A stretch of DNA of 31,028 nucleotides. Source: an uncultured Lachnospiraceae bacterium (lineage in GTDB: Bacteria; Bacillota; Clostridia; Lachnospirales; Lachnospiraceae). The stretch covers positions 1 to 31,028 of the forward strand of contig USDK01000036.1 in NCBI GenBank assembly GCA_900553355.1. The letters run 5' to 3'. The position numbers were made by a program, and so were the translations under genes. This document shows positions 23,321 to 30,994 of this stretch, one piece after another (positions within the stretch are counted from its first letter, which is position 1; every line of letters begins with the position of its first letter). The notes beneath the pieces were generated by a model, which saw nothing but the letters and a program-made list of their open reading frames with translations, was not told the DNA's origin and did no database searches.

Positions 23321-24442
23321 TCAGGGCTGAATCTCGATTCCGTTGACCTCCAGATGGTCGTCGATGGCGATGACCAGGCACCGTCTGCCGTCGATTTCCC
23401 GGGTCTCCACAAGATCAGAACGCTCCGGATTGACTTTTACGATGACATCAGGAGTCTCGATCTGGAAGGTCCGGGTATTGGCAATGTTAGAAGCCAGCAC
23501 TGTCTGCTGTTCTCCCATCACATCTTTAAATTCCCGGTCAAAGGTCTCCATTTGCTCTTCCGAGGCGCCGCTTTGTTCCAGCAGCCGTTTGATATCGGGG
23601 CTGGACAATTCCAGAGGTTCAGGGGCTTCCTTGGCTTCCTCCAGCATTTCATTTAAGTTGTCATGAATATTCCGGACTGTTTCATAGTCGCAGGATGAGC
23701 CAAGAGTGTCACTGACGATAGCCTGGAAAGAGGTTTTCTGGTCTCCGGCGGTCAGAGGGATCTTGCTGCCCAGGACTCCGTTTATAAAATCCGGCTGGAG
23801 CTCCTCTGGCTTCTTCGTATAGTATAAAACATGATGTATGTCTGAGGCACGGTCTACAAAGGCTGGGAAGAGGAATCCTTTTACGGGAGCCTCCACGATC
23901 CAGTCGCGGATCCGGTCTTCGATATTATTGGTCTGAGCATTGTAGCTTAAGCTTGCTTTACTTAGATTTACCGGACAGATACTGCACATCAGGTGTTCAT
24001 AGACGGTATCCGAGGCATCGAACATCTCCAGGCCGTCTGAAGCCTTCCCTGGTACGTCGTAGACGGCGTGGATCAGAATAATGTAATAATTCTCCGGATA
24101 GTCATAGTGCTCGATGACTTTGTCGTAGAACTCTTCTAGCAGCAGATCGTCTTCCAGTCTGCTGTCACGGAGCTTCAGAAGAAACTCCTGTGTGCCGCCG
24201 CCCAGTTCCTGATCCAGGGGGAACTCCATGCTGATCATATTCTTTCCCAGAGTACCAGATAGGGTATGACGGAAAATATCAAAGTATTTAAAAGCCTCCT
24301 CCTCCGGCAGGGAGAGGAATGCTTTTTTCAATTCTGCTTTCTTTTCTTTTTCATGGTCCACATAGCATCCGCAGATCCGGGTGATGGCACAGTTTTCAGG
24401 GGTAAACTGCCGGCGGATCTCCAGGATTTCTTTTTTGTTCAT
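23321..24442 (-). CDS. DUF4317 domain protein
   Basis: 373 residues, soluble, no signal peptide. The N-terminal MNKKEILEIRRQFTPENCAITRICGCYVD and the later ITLY-type core (YYIILIHAVYDVPGKASD, HLMCSICPVNLSKASLSY, DWIVEAPVKGFLFPAFVDRASDIH) are typical of DUF4317, a family widespread in Lachnospiraceae with no known function. Start ATG 24442 has AGGA 10 nt upstream; an in-frame GTG at 24451 sits too close to that site. A small hairpin (CCGCA/TGCGG, 24473-24485) lies in the leader. It shares strand with the metallophosphoesterase gene upstream but is separated by 76 bp and may be transcribed separately. Confidence 0.85.
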   Translation of the reverse strand: MNKKEILEIRRQFTPENCAITRICGCYVDHEKEKKAELKKAFLSLPEEEAFKYFDIFRHTLSGTLGKNMISMEFPLDQELGGGTQEFLLKLRDSRLEDDLLLEEFYDKVIEHYDYPENYYIILIHAVYDVPGKASDGLEMFDASDTVYEHLMCSICPVNLSKASLSYNAQTNNIEDRIRDWIVEAPVKGFLFPAFVDRASDIHHVLYYTKKPEELQPDFINGVLGSKIPLTAGDQKTSFQAIVSDTLGSSCDYETVRNIHDNLNEMLEEAKEAPEPLELSSPDIKRLLEQSGASEEQMETFDREFKDVMGEQQTVLASNIANTRTFQIETPDVIVKVNPERSDLVETREIDGRRCLVIAIDDHLEVNGIEIQP

Positions 24443-24518
24443 AGTCTGCACTTCCTTGTATGTTATAGTCCTCCGCAGTTTGCGGATGTGAATTTAGGGT
24501 AACATATTAAAAAAAATA

Positions 24519-25391
24519 TTACAATAGCAGAGAATGCGGACCTGCCAGCAGTTTCCTGGAAACATAAAGGGAAAGATCTTGCCGGACATGGATGGCCCAT
24601 TTTATGAGAGATACCTGAAGACCATCCACTTCAATACAGGTGATATAACCGGGCCGGACGCAGCTTCCGGTATTATAATAACAGGAGTCGGAATCAAGAG
24701 CCGGGCGGTGGGTATGTCCGGCAATCAGGATACAATTATGCTCCTTGGCCCAGGAGGAAAGTCTGTGTTCGACCTTCTCCTTTTTTGGATTCTTTTTCGA
24801 ACCGTCAGAAGGATCCAGAAAACCGACACGCTCAAGAGGACTCCAGAGGTACCGGACCAGAAATCTTGCCTGTCGCCACAGAACGCTGTTGAGGAAGTCT
24901 GCCTGATGTCCGTGGGTCAGATAGAGATCCGGGCCGCCGGTCTGATTTCTCAGGATCAAAGCCGGGAAAAACCGGATGCCGGGAAATAGTTCCTGTTTCC
25001 GGCAGGTCATACAGATGGAAAATGTATCTGCCTGATTGCGGAAGGAGGGAAAACGCTTGATCATGTCATGGTTGCCGTAGATCATGAACAGCCGATCTGA
25101 TACATAAAAATCTGCCAGCATCTGGAAAGAGGCGCTGTGTGCAGATTTGATGGAATCAAAAGAACGATTTTCCCATAACTCATCGCCGTCTCCCAGTTCA
25201 ATATACATGAAATCTCTGTGGAAGTAATACTGGAGGGCTGCAAGGTACAGATGCTGATTTTTCAGGAAGTTATCTCCGGCCAGTCCGTTACCACGATGGC
25301 AGTCACTGAAGAGGACGTACCGGGAAGTACTGGATAAGGATAATTCCAGGGCATGCAGGAAGTCCTGATCGAGCCTGTGTTCTGCTGACAT
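24519..25391 (-). CDS. Calcineurin-like metallophosphoesterase
   Basis: 290 residues. The full metallophosphoesterase signature is present: FSDCHRGNG (D30, H32), LGDGDELWE, YGNHDMIKR, THGHQAD and AGHTHRPAL. These supply the two-metal site. It resembles UDP-2,3-diacylglucosamine-hydrolase-like and bacterial phosphodiesterase groups, but the substrate is unknown. I chose ATG 25391 because GGAGGT lies 7 nt upstream; the open frame extends further but overlaps the preceding gene. It starts 5 nt after the DUF4474 stop, so the two form an operon and the ribosome site lies at the junction. Confidence 0.87.
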   Translation of the reverse strand: MSAEHRLDQDFLHALELSLSSTSRYVLFSDCHRGNGLAGDNFLKNQHLYLAALQYYFHRDFMYIELGDGDELWENRSFDSIKSAHSASFQMLADFYVSDRLFMIYGNHDMIKRFPSFRNQADTFSICMTCRKQELFPGIRFFPALILRNQTGGPDLYLTHGHQADFLNSVLWRQARFLVRYLWSPLERVGFLDPSDGSKKNPKKEKVEHRLSSWAKEHNCILIAGHTHRPALDSDSCYYNTGSCVRPGYITCIEVDGLQVSLIKWAIHVRQDLSLYVSRKLLAGPHSLLL

Positions 25392-25396
25392 AACGT

Positions 25397-26296
25397 TTAC
25401 CTCCGCTTCCTTTTCTGGAAAGATTTTTTCTTCTGGATGCAGATGATGTGCCGGAAGAAAAAGGGCAGATATTCTGACAGGTAAAGGAGTTGATCCAGGC
25501 TGAAGCAAAAAGGTGAGGTGATCCTGCAATACAGCCACAGAAATATTCGGTTCCGGCACTGGGAAAGCCAGGAGAGAAAAGGCTGCTGCACTCTTGGCTG
25601 CGGCGTGTGGGGGATGGAAAAGGTAAGAGACAGGCGCCGCCCACATATACAGAAGTCTTCCAGCGGATAGCCGGCCTCCAGAAGACCCTGGCGGAGGCAT
25701 TCAAGCATTTCCGGGGAGGAAAATGTTACCGAAAGACGCAGGGTCAGAAGTTCCGGATCAGAAAAACGTCCCATGCAAAATCCGGCAAGCCACCAGTGCC
25801 TGCGTAAAATATGGTAAAGGCAGACGGTCCCTCTTTTCAGCTCCAGTTCAAACAGCGGCAGATCCTCGTCCGGAACAGTGTGGAAAACAGCCTTTGAGCG
25901 GTCGTTTGGTTTTAACAGAGTGTCAGCCTGATAGATGCCGATCTCTGCGCCTGTGTTGATGCCGTATTGTCCCTTCCAGAATTCCAGGAGCCAGGTTTTG
26001 CCCTGAAAGTCAAAGTAGACAGGTTCACAGTCGAATACCATGCCAAGGCCGGGAGAGACATGATCGTAAAGACGGCAGTAGCCATAGGACCGCTGCCAGG
26101 CATCGAGTCTGGAGAGAAAAATATCCTGGGCGGTCTGATACTCAAAACCAAAGGGAGAGAGAAGGCAGTTCAGGCGGTATACCTTTTCCGGGACAGAGAG
26201 CCTGCAGATCTGGCAGACCAGACGCTTTTTACGGAGGTGAAGGATAAGAGCCAGAATCAGCAGGCAGAACAGGAATATTGGCAATATGACATACAT
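25397..26296 (-). CDS. DUF4474 protein with N-terminal membrane anchor
   Basis: 299 residues. A single N-terminal hydrophobic helix (about 3-24) precedes a basic stretch (LRKKR). The core has the DUF4474 pattern: LNCLLSPFGFEY, AQDIFLSRLDAWQRSYGY, GMVFDCEPVYFDFQGKTWL and LEFWKGQYGINTGAEIGIY. The function is unknown; the family is common in gut Clostridia. The C-terminus is rich in aromatic residues and Lys/Arg. Start ATG 26296 has an AAAGG about 10 nt upstream; two in-frame ATGs further upstream (26314, 26332) lack sites. It is divergent from sdaAB and cotranscribed with the metallophosphoesterase gene. Confidence 0.8.
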   Translation of the reverse strand: MYVILPIFLFCLLILALILHLRKKRLVCQICRLSVPEKVYRLNCLLSPFGFEYQTAQDIFLSRLDAWQRSYGYCRLYDHVSPGLGMVFDCEPVYFDFQGKTWLLEFWKGQYGINTGAEIGIYQADTLLKPNDRSKAVFHTVPDEDLPLFELELKRGTVCLYHILRRHWWLAGFCMGRFSDPELLTLRLSVTFSSPEMLECLRQGLLEAGYPLEDFCICGRRLSLTFSIPHTPQPRVQQPFLSWLSQCRNRIFLWLYCRITSPFCFSLDQLLYLSEYLPFFFRHIICIQKKKSFQKRKRR

Positions 26297-26373
26297 AGGA
26301 TCACAGCCTTTCATAGCAAAAAAATGGTTCATTTAAACATATGCGAAAATATACCGGTGAGTGCAATTACTCG

Positions 26374-26402
26374 TTGTAAACAGAAAGCCCTTCCAGTATA
26401 AT
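26374..26402 (+). promoter_or_regulatory. sda operon promoter
   Basis: TTGTAA (26374-26379), a 17-bp spacer and perfect TATAAT (26397-26402), about 48 bp before sdaAB. Confidence 0.75.
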
Positions 26403-26449
26403 AAGGGATAGAAGCATGTCAAAAATAAAAATAAAGAGAGGGAAAATGA

Positions 26450-27118
26450 ATGGGAAGTATATTTGACATTTTAGGTCCTGTCATGGTAGGGCCGTCCAGC
26501 TCCCACACGGCGGGAGCTGTGCGTATCGGACAGATCGCCAGACAGTTGTTTGGCAGACAGCCGGAACGGGCCGTGGTATATTTGCATGGGTCATTTGCTG
26601 CAACGGGGAAAGGCCACGGAACAGATAAGGCGCTGATTGCCGGACTTCTGGGGATGAAACCGGACGATATGCGGATTCCACACAGTTTTGAGATCGCAAA
26701 GGAGCAGGGTATGGAATTTGTGATCGAGAATAAGGACATCAAGGGGGCGCACCCGAATACGGCGCAGATCATCATGGATGCGGAAGGGAAGAAGACCATG
26801 AAGATCCAGGCATACTCTATCGGAGGAGGACGGATCCGTGTCAGCAAACTGGACGGCATCGATGTAAATTTCAGTGGGGAAAGTAATACGTTGATCGTGC
26901 GCAATGTTGATCAGCCTGGCCGGATCACGGAGGTGTCTGCTGCGCTGAGTAAGGAAAATATCAATATCGCGACGATGACGGTATTCCGTGATAAGCGCGG
27001 AGGATTTGCGGTCATGGTTGTAGAGACGGATCAGATTGTTCCGGAAGAGGCGATCCGGGCACTGGAGAGCAAGGAAGGGATTTTAAAAGTCATCTTCCTG
27101 AAAGCAAACGGGGCGTAG
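26450..27118 (+). CDS. sdaAB: L-serine dehydratase, iron-sulfur-dependent, beta subunit
   Basis: 222 residues. The N-terminal serine dehydratase beta domain shows FDILGPVMVGPSSSHTAGAVRIG and YLHGSFAATGKGHGTDKALIAGLLG. Residues about 148-222 form an ACT domain (TLIVRNVDQPGRITEVSAAL), usual in this subunit and often a serine-binding regulatory site. Together with the alpha subunit it deaminates L-serine to pyruvate and ammonia in the cytoplasm. The alpha gene follows after 29 nt. A GAGGGAAAA site precedes the ATG. Confidence 0.95.
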   Translation: MGSIFDILGPVMVGPSSSHTAGAVRIGQIARQLFGRQPERAVVYLHGSFAATGKGHGTDKALIAGLLGMKPDDMRIPHSFEIAKEQGMEFVIENKDIKGAHPNTAQIIMDAEGKKTMKIQAYSIGGGRIRVSKLDGIDVNFSGESNTLIVRNVDQPGRITEVSAALSKENINIATMTVFRDKRGGFAVMVVETDQIVPEEAIRALESKEGILKVIFLKANGA

Positions 27119-27147
27119 GCTCTGAGAATGGGAGGTAGCAGAAACGA

Positions 27148-28017
27148 ATGTCATATCAATCAGTAGAAGAAGCATATACAAGATGTAAGAAAGACGGGAT
27201 CGAATTCTGGAAGGCAGTTCAGCTGGAAGATATGGATGAAACCGGGATTACGGAGGAAGATTCCTGGAAGCGTATGAAGGGGATGTGGCAGGCGATGCTT
27301 ACAGGCATTGATGCCTATGAACCGGACGAAGTGTCTGGAAGCGGACTGGTAGGAAAAGAAGGCGGTCTGATGGAGACATATCAGAAAAAGGGAGATACTC
27401 TCTGTGGGGATTTTATGGCTAAGGTAATGACCAATGCTCTGAAAATGGGATGCAACAATGCCTGTATGAAGAGGATCGTGGCGGCGCCTACTGCCGGAGC
27501 CTGCGGTGTGATGCCGGCAGTGCTGGTTACTTATTACCGGGAGTACAAGGTCCCCGAGGAGAAGATGATTGAGGCGATGTATGTGGCGGCCGGCATGGGG
27601 CAGATTATTGCGAATCGTGCATATCTGGCCGGAGCCTCTGGAGGATGCCAGGCAGAGATCGGATCCGGGTCCGGAATGGCGGCAGCAGCTATCTGTTATA
27701 TCAGAGGCGGCAGCCTGGAGCAGCTGGGACATGCCTGTGCCATGGCTCTGAAAAACCTGATGGGACTGGTCTGTGATCCTGTGGGCGGCCTGGTAGAAGT
27801 TCCCTGTGTTAAGAGAAACGTAGGCGGTGCAGTGAATGCGCTGGCGGCAGCGGATATGGCGCTGGCAGGGATTGAGAGTCAGATTCCGGTGGATCAGGTC
27901 ATCGACGCCATGAAAGAAGTGGGCGACAAGATGGATGTAAGCCTGAAAGAGACCGGATTTGGAGGAGTGGCAGCCACCCCGAGGGCAGAAGAAGTAGTAA
28001 AAAGACTGGGAATGTAA
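27148..28017 (+). CDS. sdaAA: L-serine dehydratase, iron-sulfur-dependent, alpha subunit
   Basis: 289 residues, the catalytic [4Fe-4S] subunit. Conserved stretches are IVAAPTAGACGVMPAVLV, LAGASGGCQAEIGSGSGMAA and LVCDPVGGLVEVPCVKRN. Cluster cysteines are C167, C209 and C220; their spacing (42 and 11 residues) equals that of the three cluster cysteines in E. coli SdaA as I remember them. GGGAGG lies upstream of the ATG. No terminator is seen before the next gene 51 nt downstream, so the operon may extend into the prd-like pair. Confidence 0.95.
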   Translation: MSYQSVEEAYTRCKKDGIEFWKAVQLEDMDETGITEEDSWKRMKGMWQAMLTGIDAYEPDEVSGSGLVGKEGGLMETYQKKGDTLCGDFMAKVMTNALKMGCNNACMKRIVAAPTAGACGVMPAVLVTYYREYKVPEEKMIEAMYVAAGMGQIIANRAYLAGASGGCQAEIGSGSGMAAAAICYIRGGSLEQLGHACAMALKNLMGLVCDPVGGLVEVPCVKRNVGGAVNALAAADMALAGIESQIPVDQVIDAMKEVGDKMDVSLKETGFGGVAATPRAEEVVKRLGM

Positions 28018-28068
28018 CCTTTGTAATATATGAGTCTGTGACAATACAAGAAGGAAGTGGTCAGTGAT

Positions 28069-28824
28069 ATGGAGACAGGTTCAAGACTTACAGTAAGGGC
28101 ATATCATGTAACAGAAGTAGAGTATGGAGATGAAAACCGGGTGACAGTAGACGGGCATATGACGGTCTGCAAAGAGACGGCAGCAGAGATCCTGCGGGAG
28201 GAGCCTCTGATCAAGTCAATCGACATTCGGATCATTGCTCCGGATGAGCATCAGCAGCACACGAATACGATCATGGACGTGATCCCGCTGTCCACGAAGG
28301 TGCTGGGGAAAATCGGGGAAGGAGTTACCCATACGCTGACCGGCGTCTATGTTTTGCTGACCGGTGTCGATGAGAGCGGAAGACAGATCTGTAATTTTGG
28401 TGCCAGTGACGGGATTCTGGCGGAAAAGATTGCCTGGGGAAGAGCCGGGACACCGCTGGAGAGTGATCTTCTGATTTCCTTTGACGTGGTGCTTAAGGAA
28501 GGCACCTGGGCAGACCGGCCTGGGCCGGAGGCTGCGCATCGTGCCTGCGATACCTTCTGTCAGATCTTCCGTGAACAGATGAAGAAATTTAACGGATACA
28601 AGTGTACAGAAAAGCATGTGTTCCAGGAAACCTATGAACCAGACCGAAAAGATGTCTATATCGTTAAAGAAGTATCCGGTCAGGGAGCCGTGTATGACAC
28701 CAGGATGTTCGGCGATGAGCCCTGTGGGTTTGAGGGCGGACATTCTGTGATTGATATGGGTTGTGTGCCGGCCATTGTCACGCCCAATGAATTCAGGGAC
28801 GGCGTGATGCGCGCCATGGATTAG
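28069..28824 (+). CDS. prdD: PrdD-like protein (D-proline reductase PrdA-proprotein homologue, glycine-reductase family)
   Basis: 251 residues. Stretches such as NTIMDVIPLSTKVLGKIGEGVTHTLTGVYVLLTG, written here in two parts (NTIMDVIPLSTKVLG and IGEGVTHTLTGVY), together with AAHRACDTF and FEGGHSVIDMG and TPNEFRDG, are typical of the first half of PrdA and its homologue PrdD. PrdA is the pyruvoyl subunit of D-proline reductase; the role of PrdD is not settled. I chose ATG 28069 because GTG 28057 directly abuts the AAGGAA site. It is paired with a PrdE-like gene 18 nt downstream. The selenoprotein PrdB is not in the window. Confidence 0.72.
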   Translation: METGSRLTVRAYHVTEVEYGDENRVTVDGHMTVCKETAAEILREEPLIKSIDIRIIAPDEHQQHTNTIMDVIPLSTKVLGKIGEGVTHTLTGVYVLLTGVDESGRQICNFGASDGILAEKIAWGRAGTPLESDLLISFDVVLKEGTWADRPGPEAAHRACDTFCQIFREQMKKFNGYKCTEKHVFQETYEPDRKDVYIVKEVSGQGAVYDTRMFGDEPCGFEGGHSVIDMGCVPAIVTPNEFRDGVMRAMD

Positions 28825-28842
28825 AAAAAGGAGGCGAAAGTC

Positions 28843-29334
28843 ATGGGAATTGGAACAAGTATGAAGGAAACGTCTCTGCACTACTACAGAGATCCGCTGG
28901 TAGATGTAGTGTCACAGGATCAGGATGTCAATTTAAGGGGGATCATTATCGTCGGTTCGCCGGATAAAAATGAGGATAAATATCTGTCGGCTGAGCGTGT
29001 CGGCGTGACGCTGGAGTGCGCCAGGGCGGATGGAGCCATCTTTTCCTGCAATGGTCTGGGCAATAATCATATAGATTATGCCCATGCCATAGAAGCAGCA
29101 GAAAAAAGGGGCGTCCCGGTGGTGGCGCTCAGCATGGTGCCGGCAAAGGACTTTGTGGTGCAGAATGACTGCCTGGACGGTGTGATGTGCTACTATAAGG
29201 CGTTTGAAAAGACCGGGGCCATGGGAGACGAGACCACGGTACTGGCGGAAAATACAGTCAATGAGCTGGACGCCAGAAAAGCACTGGCAATGCTGAAGTT
29301 AAAAATGAGAAAAAACGGGAGCAGCTTTCGCTGA
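28843..29334 (+). CDS. prdE: PrdE-like protein (second half of PrdA-type reductase subunit)
   Basis: 163 residues. The start MGIGTSMKETSLHYYRDPL and the stretches GNNHIDYAHAIEAAEKRGVP, VVALSM and ENTVNELDARKALAMLKLKM fit PrdE and the C-terminal half of PrdA/GrdE-type proteins. Family members in D-proline reductase clusters lie beside PrdD. AAGGAGG is placed 8 nt before the ATG. With PrdD it looks like a split PrdA. Whether it carries a pyruvoyl group or serves a regulatory or assembly role cannot be told. A strong hairpin follows at 29467. Confidence 0.72.
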   Translation: MGIGTSMKETSLHYYRDPLVDVVSQDQDVNLRGIIIVGSPDKNEDKYLSAERVGVTLECARADGAIFSCNGLGNNHIDYAHAIEAAEKRGVPVVALSMVPAKDFVVQNDCLDGVMCYYKAFEKTGAMGDETTVLAENTVNELDARKALAMLKLKMRKNGSSFR

Positions 29335-29466
29335 TTCTGTTTCGCCTTATTTCCATGGTGATTCGTGTCATCTGGAAATTGTAGGCATAATGGTCATATT
29401 CCGTACCATGAAGCAGAAGATAGAAAATCTTTATTTCTGGTAAGAAGAATATTAATATTTGTGTAG
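29335..29466. other. Non-coding stretch after prdE
   Basis: Read on both strands; I see no gene, promoter of good quality or recognisable repeat here. Together with the hairpin at 29467 and the leader to 29696 it makes up a 362-base gap without a gene. Confidence 0.5.
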
Positions 29467-29494
29467 ATGGCCGCCCGAGGGATCGGGCGGCCAT
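29467..29494 (+). terminator. Perfect 12-bp hairpin with GNRA-type loop
   Basis: ATGGCCGCCCGA, loop GGGA, then TCGGGCGGCCAT. The loop matches the stable GNRA tetraloop only when read as + strand RNA. No T-run follows, so a rho-independent terminator is doubtful. It may end or protect the sda-prd transcript. Confidence 0.5.
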
Positions 29495-29540
29495 AGTTAT
29501 GTCTGATTACGATTCCTGAGAAGAAAATAAATATTATAGG

Positions 29541-29569
29541 TTGTGTTTCGCTACCTGCCGTGGTATGAT
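29541..29569 (+). promoter_or_regulatory. Probable promoter of the Rpn-type gene
   Basis: TTGTGT (29541-29546), a 17-bp spacer and TATGAT (29564-29569). The transcript would have a leader of about 120 nt. Confidence 0.5.
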
Positions 29570-29696
29570 TGCGTTACATCAAATTCTCGGACGATTATCA
29601 TATCTGAAAATTCTAAAGTCCGAAAAGATTTTCATGGCGCTTCAGCCAGAGAACCCATGTTTGATGAAAATAGAATCGAAAGAAGGAGATTTGCCT

Positions 29697-30704
29697 ATGG
29701 GAAAAGCAAACGTAGCGGTAAACCGATGGCTGGGGGATAATGAAAGATTTGCCAGCCTGTATAATGGCGTTGTGTTTGGAGGCCGGCAGATTATCAAGCC
29801 GGAAGAGCTGGAAAATCTGGATCGGGAGACAGACATCCTGCTCACGGACAAAAGCGGAAAGACCAAGGGAATCGAACGGCGAAGAGACATCATCAAGCGC
29901 TGGAAGAAGGGAGCGGATCTGGCAATTCTGGCCTGTGAATCGCAAGAACGGATCCATTATGCTATGCCGGTGCGGTGTATGCTGTACGATGGCCTTACTT
30001 ATACAGATCAGATTCGGGAACTGCGCCGCAGATACGGCAAGAATTGTAAGGAGAAGAATGCCCCGTATTTGACGGCTGAAGAGTATCTGTCAGGATTCCG
30101 AAAAGATGATGTCATCTACCCGGTCATCACCTTGGTATTTTACTATAATGAAAAGAAATGGGACGGAGCGGTGGATCTGTATGAGATGTTTGCCGGAGGT
30201 GAGGATCCGATGATAAAAGACGCGCTGAGACAATACATTCCTGATTACAGGATGAACCTGATTGATGCAGGACATATGGAAGAGGCACAGCTGGAGAAAT
30301 TTGGGGCAGATTTACAACAGGTACTTGGCATGTTAAAATATAGAGACAGACGAAAGGAACTGCAGGGATATATACAAAAGAACGAAAAGTATTTCAGCAG
30401 TGTAGATGCGGAGACCTATCAGGCGCTGTGCAGCTTTTTGAATATGGAAAATGGGATAAAAGAGGTGGAAGACATGCGGAAGGAGGAGAGGATAAATATG
30501 TGTCAGGCGTTGGAAGAATGGTATCAGGACGCAGTAGAAGAAGGAAGAGAAGAGGGAAGAGAAGAAGGAAGAGAAACTGGACGTCATGAGGGGATTGCTT
30601 TGGCAAAGATGATATTCCGGTTATCAGCACAGGGAAAGTCAGAGCAGGAGATTGCAGAAGAGGTGGGAATCTCTCCAAACGAAGTAAAGGCAATCCTTCA
30701 GTAG
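29697..30704 (+). CDS. Rpn-type PD-(D/E)XK nuclease/putative transposase
   Basis: 335 residues from ATG 29697, which has AAGGAG 7 nt upstream; the frame is open for 52 more codons but without a site. The N-terminal domain (NRWLGDNERFASLYNGVVFGG, abridged: NRWLGDNERFASLYN) with DLAILACESQ and RIHYAMPVRCMLYDG, then YPVITLVFYYNEKKWDGAVD, is typical of the Rpn/PD-(D/E)XK family transposases, where ESQ fits the E-X-Q catalytic motif. The C-terminal tail carries repeated EEGR units (about 280-297) and ends in a helix-turn-helix-like segment (KSEQEIAEEVGISPNEVKAIL). The family promotes RecA-independent recombination in E. coli. It appears intact, unlike the remnant at 8957. Confidence 0.82.
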   Translation: MGKANVAVNRWLGDNERFASLYNGVVFGGRQIIKPEELENLDRETDILLTDKSGKTKGIERRRDIIKRWKKGADLAILACESQERIHYAMPVRCMLYDGLTYTDQIRELRRRYGKNCKEKNAPYLTAEEYLSGFRKDDVIYPVITLVFYYNEKKWDGAVDLYEMFAGGEDPMIKDALRQYIPDYRMNLIDAGHMEEAQLEKFGADLQQVLGMLKYRDRRKELQGYIQKNEKYFSSVDAETYQALCSFLNMENGIKEVEDMRKEERINMCQALEEWYQDAVEEGREEGREEGRETGRHEGIALAKMIFRLSAQGKSEQEIAEEVGISPNEVKAILQ

Positions 30705-30706
30705 AT

Positions 30707-30729
30707 ATCCAGGGAACTTTTACCTGGAT
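30707..30729 (+). terminator. Weak hairpin after the Rpn-type gene
   Basis: ATCCAGG (30707-30713) pairs with CCTGGAT (30723-30729), and only TT follows. It is a possible weak terminator. Confidence 0.4.
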
Positions 30730-30806
30730 TTCACATATGCTTCATTACTTTATCACAATTATGTGCTAATCTTATCTCAATAAAACTTTTAAGGATTGCG
30801 AGGTTG

Positions 30807-30944
30807 ATGATGATGCAGAAAGAACGCAGAAGCAGGAAAAGGATCAAAGCAGACATGGTGCGGTCCTACTATATCATGGAATCAAAGGTAGACGCAAAAG
30901 CAAAAGAAGTTTTTAAGAGAAAGCCATACACTGCTGTGCAGTAG
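30807..30944 (+). CDS. Small basic protein, unknown
   Basis: 45 residues: three consecutive Met codons, then QKERRSRKRIKADMVRSYY and a helical stretch rich in Lys, ending AVQ. It is strongly basic and could bind nucleic acid. A GAGG lies 3-9 nt before the three ATGs and an AAGGA 11 nt before the first. An extended -10-like TGCTAATCT lies upstream (30762-30770). I do not recognise the family; coding potential rests on the ribosome site and amino-acid composition alone. Confidence 0.45.
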   Translation: MMMQKERRSRKRIKADMVRSYYIMESKVDAKAKEVFKRKPYTAVQ

Positions 30945-30967
30945 AAAATAAGTTCATATGGGTAAAC

Positions 30968-30994
30968 GCAATAGGGGACGTACACTTTTGCAAA
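30968..30994. repeat. Second, partial copy of the GGGGACGTAC repeat
   Basis: GCAATAGGGGACGTAC then ACTTTTGCAAA. It matches the GCAATGGGGAC border and the GGGGACGTACCCTTTTGCAAA half of the element at 6527-6590 with few changes. The mirror arm is absent, decayed, or disturbed beyond 30995. Confidence 0.7.

Noticed and set aside
24519..25700. Longer 393-residue version of the metallophosphoesterase
   Set aside because: The extra N-terminal residues are the out-of-frame shadow of the DUF4474 gene end. The GGAGGT site at the ATG 25391 decides the start.
27160..28044. 294-codon open frame opposite sdaAA
   Set aside because: It is antisense to the conserved serine dehydratase alpha subunit. The translation is low-quality and lacks a ribosome site.
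29541..29696. N-terminal extension of the Rpn-type protein
   Set aside because: The frame is open, but the stretch contains the predicted promoter and has no ribosome site. The family N-terminus begins at 29697 with AAGGAG in place.
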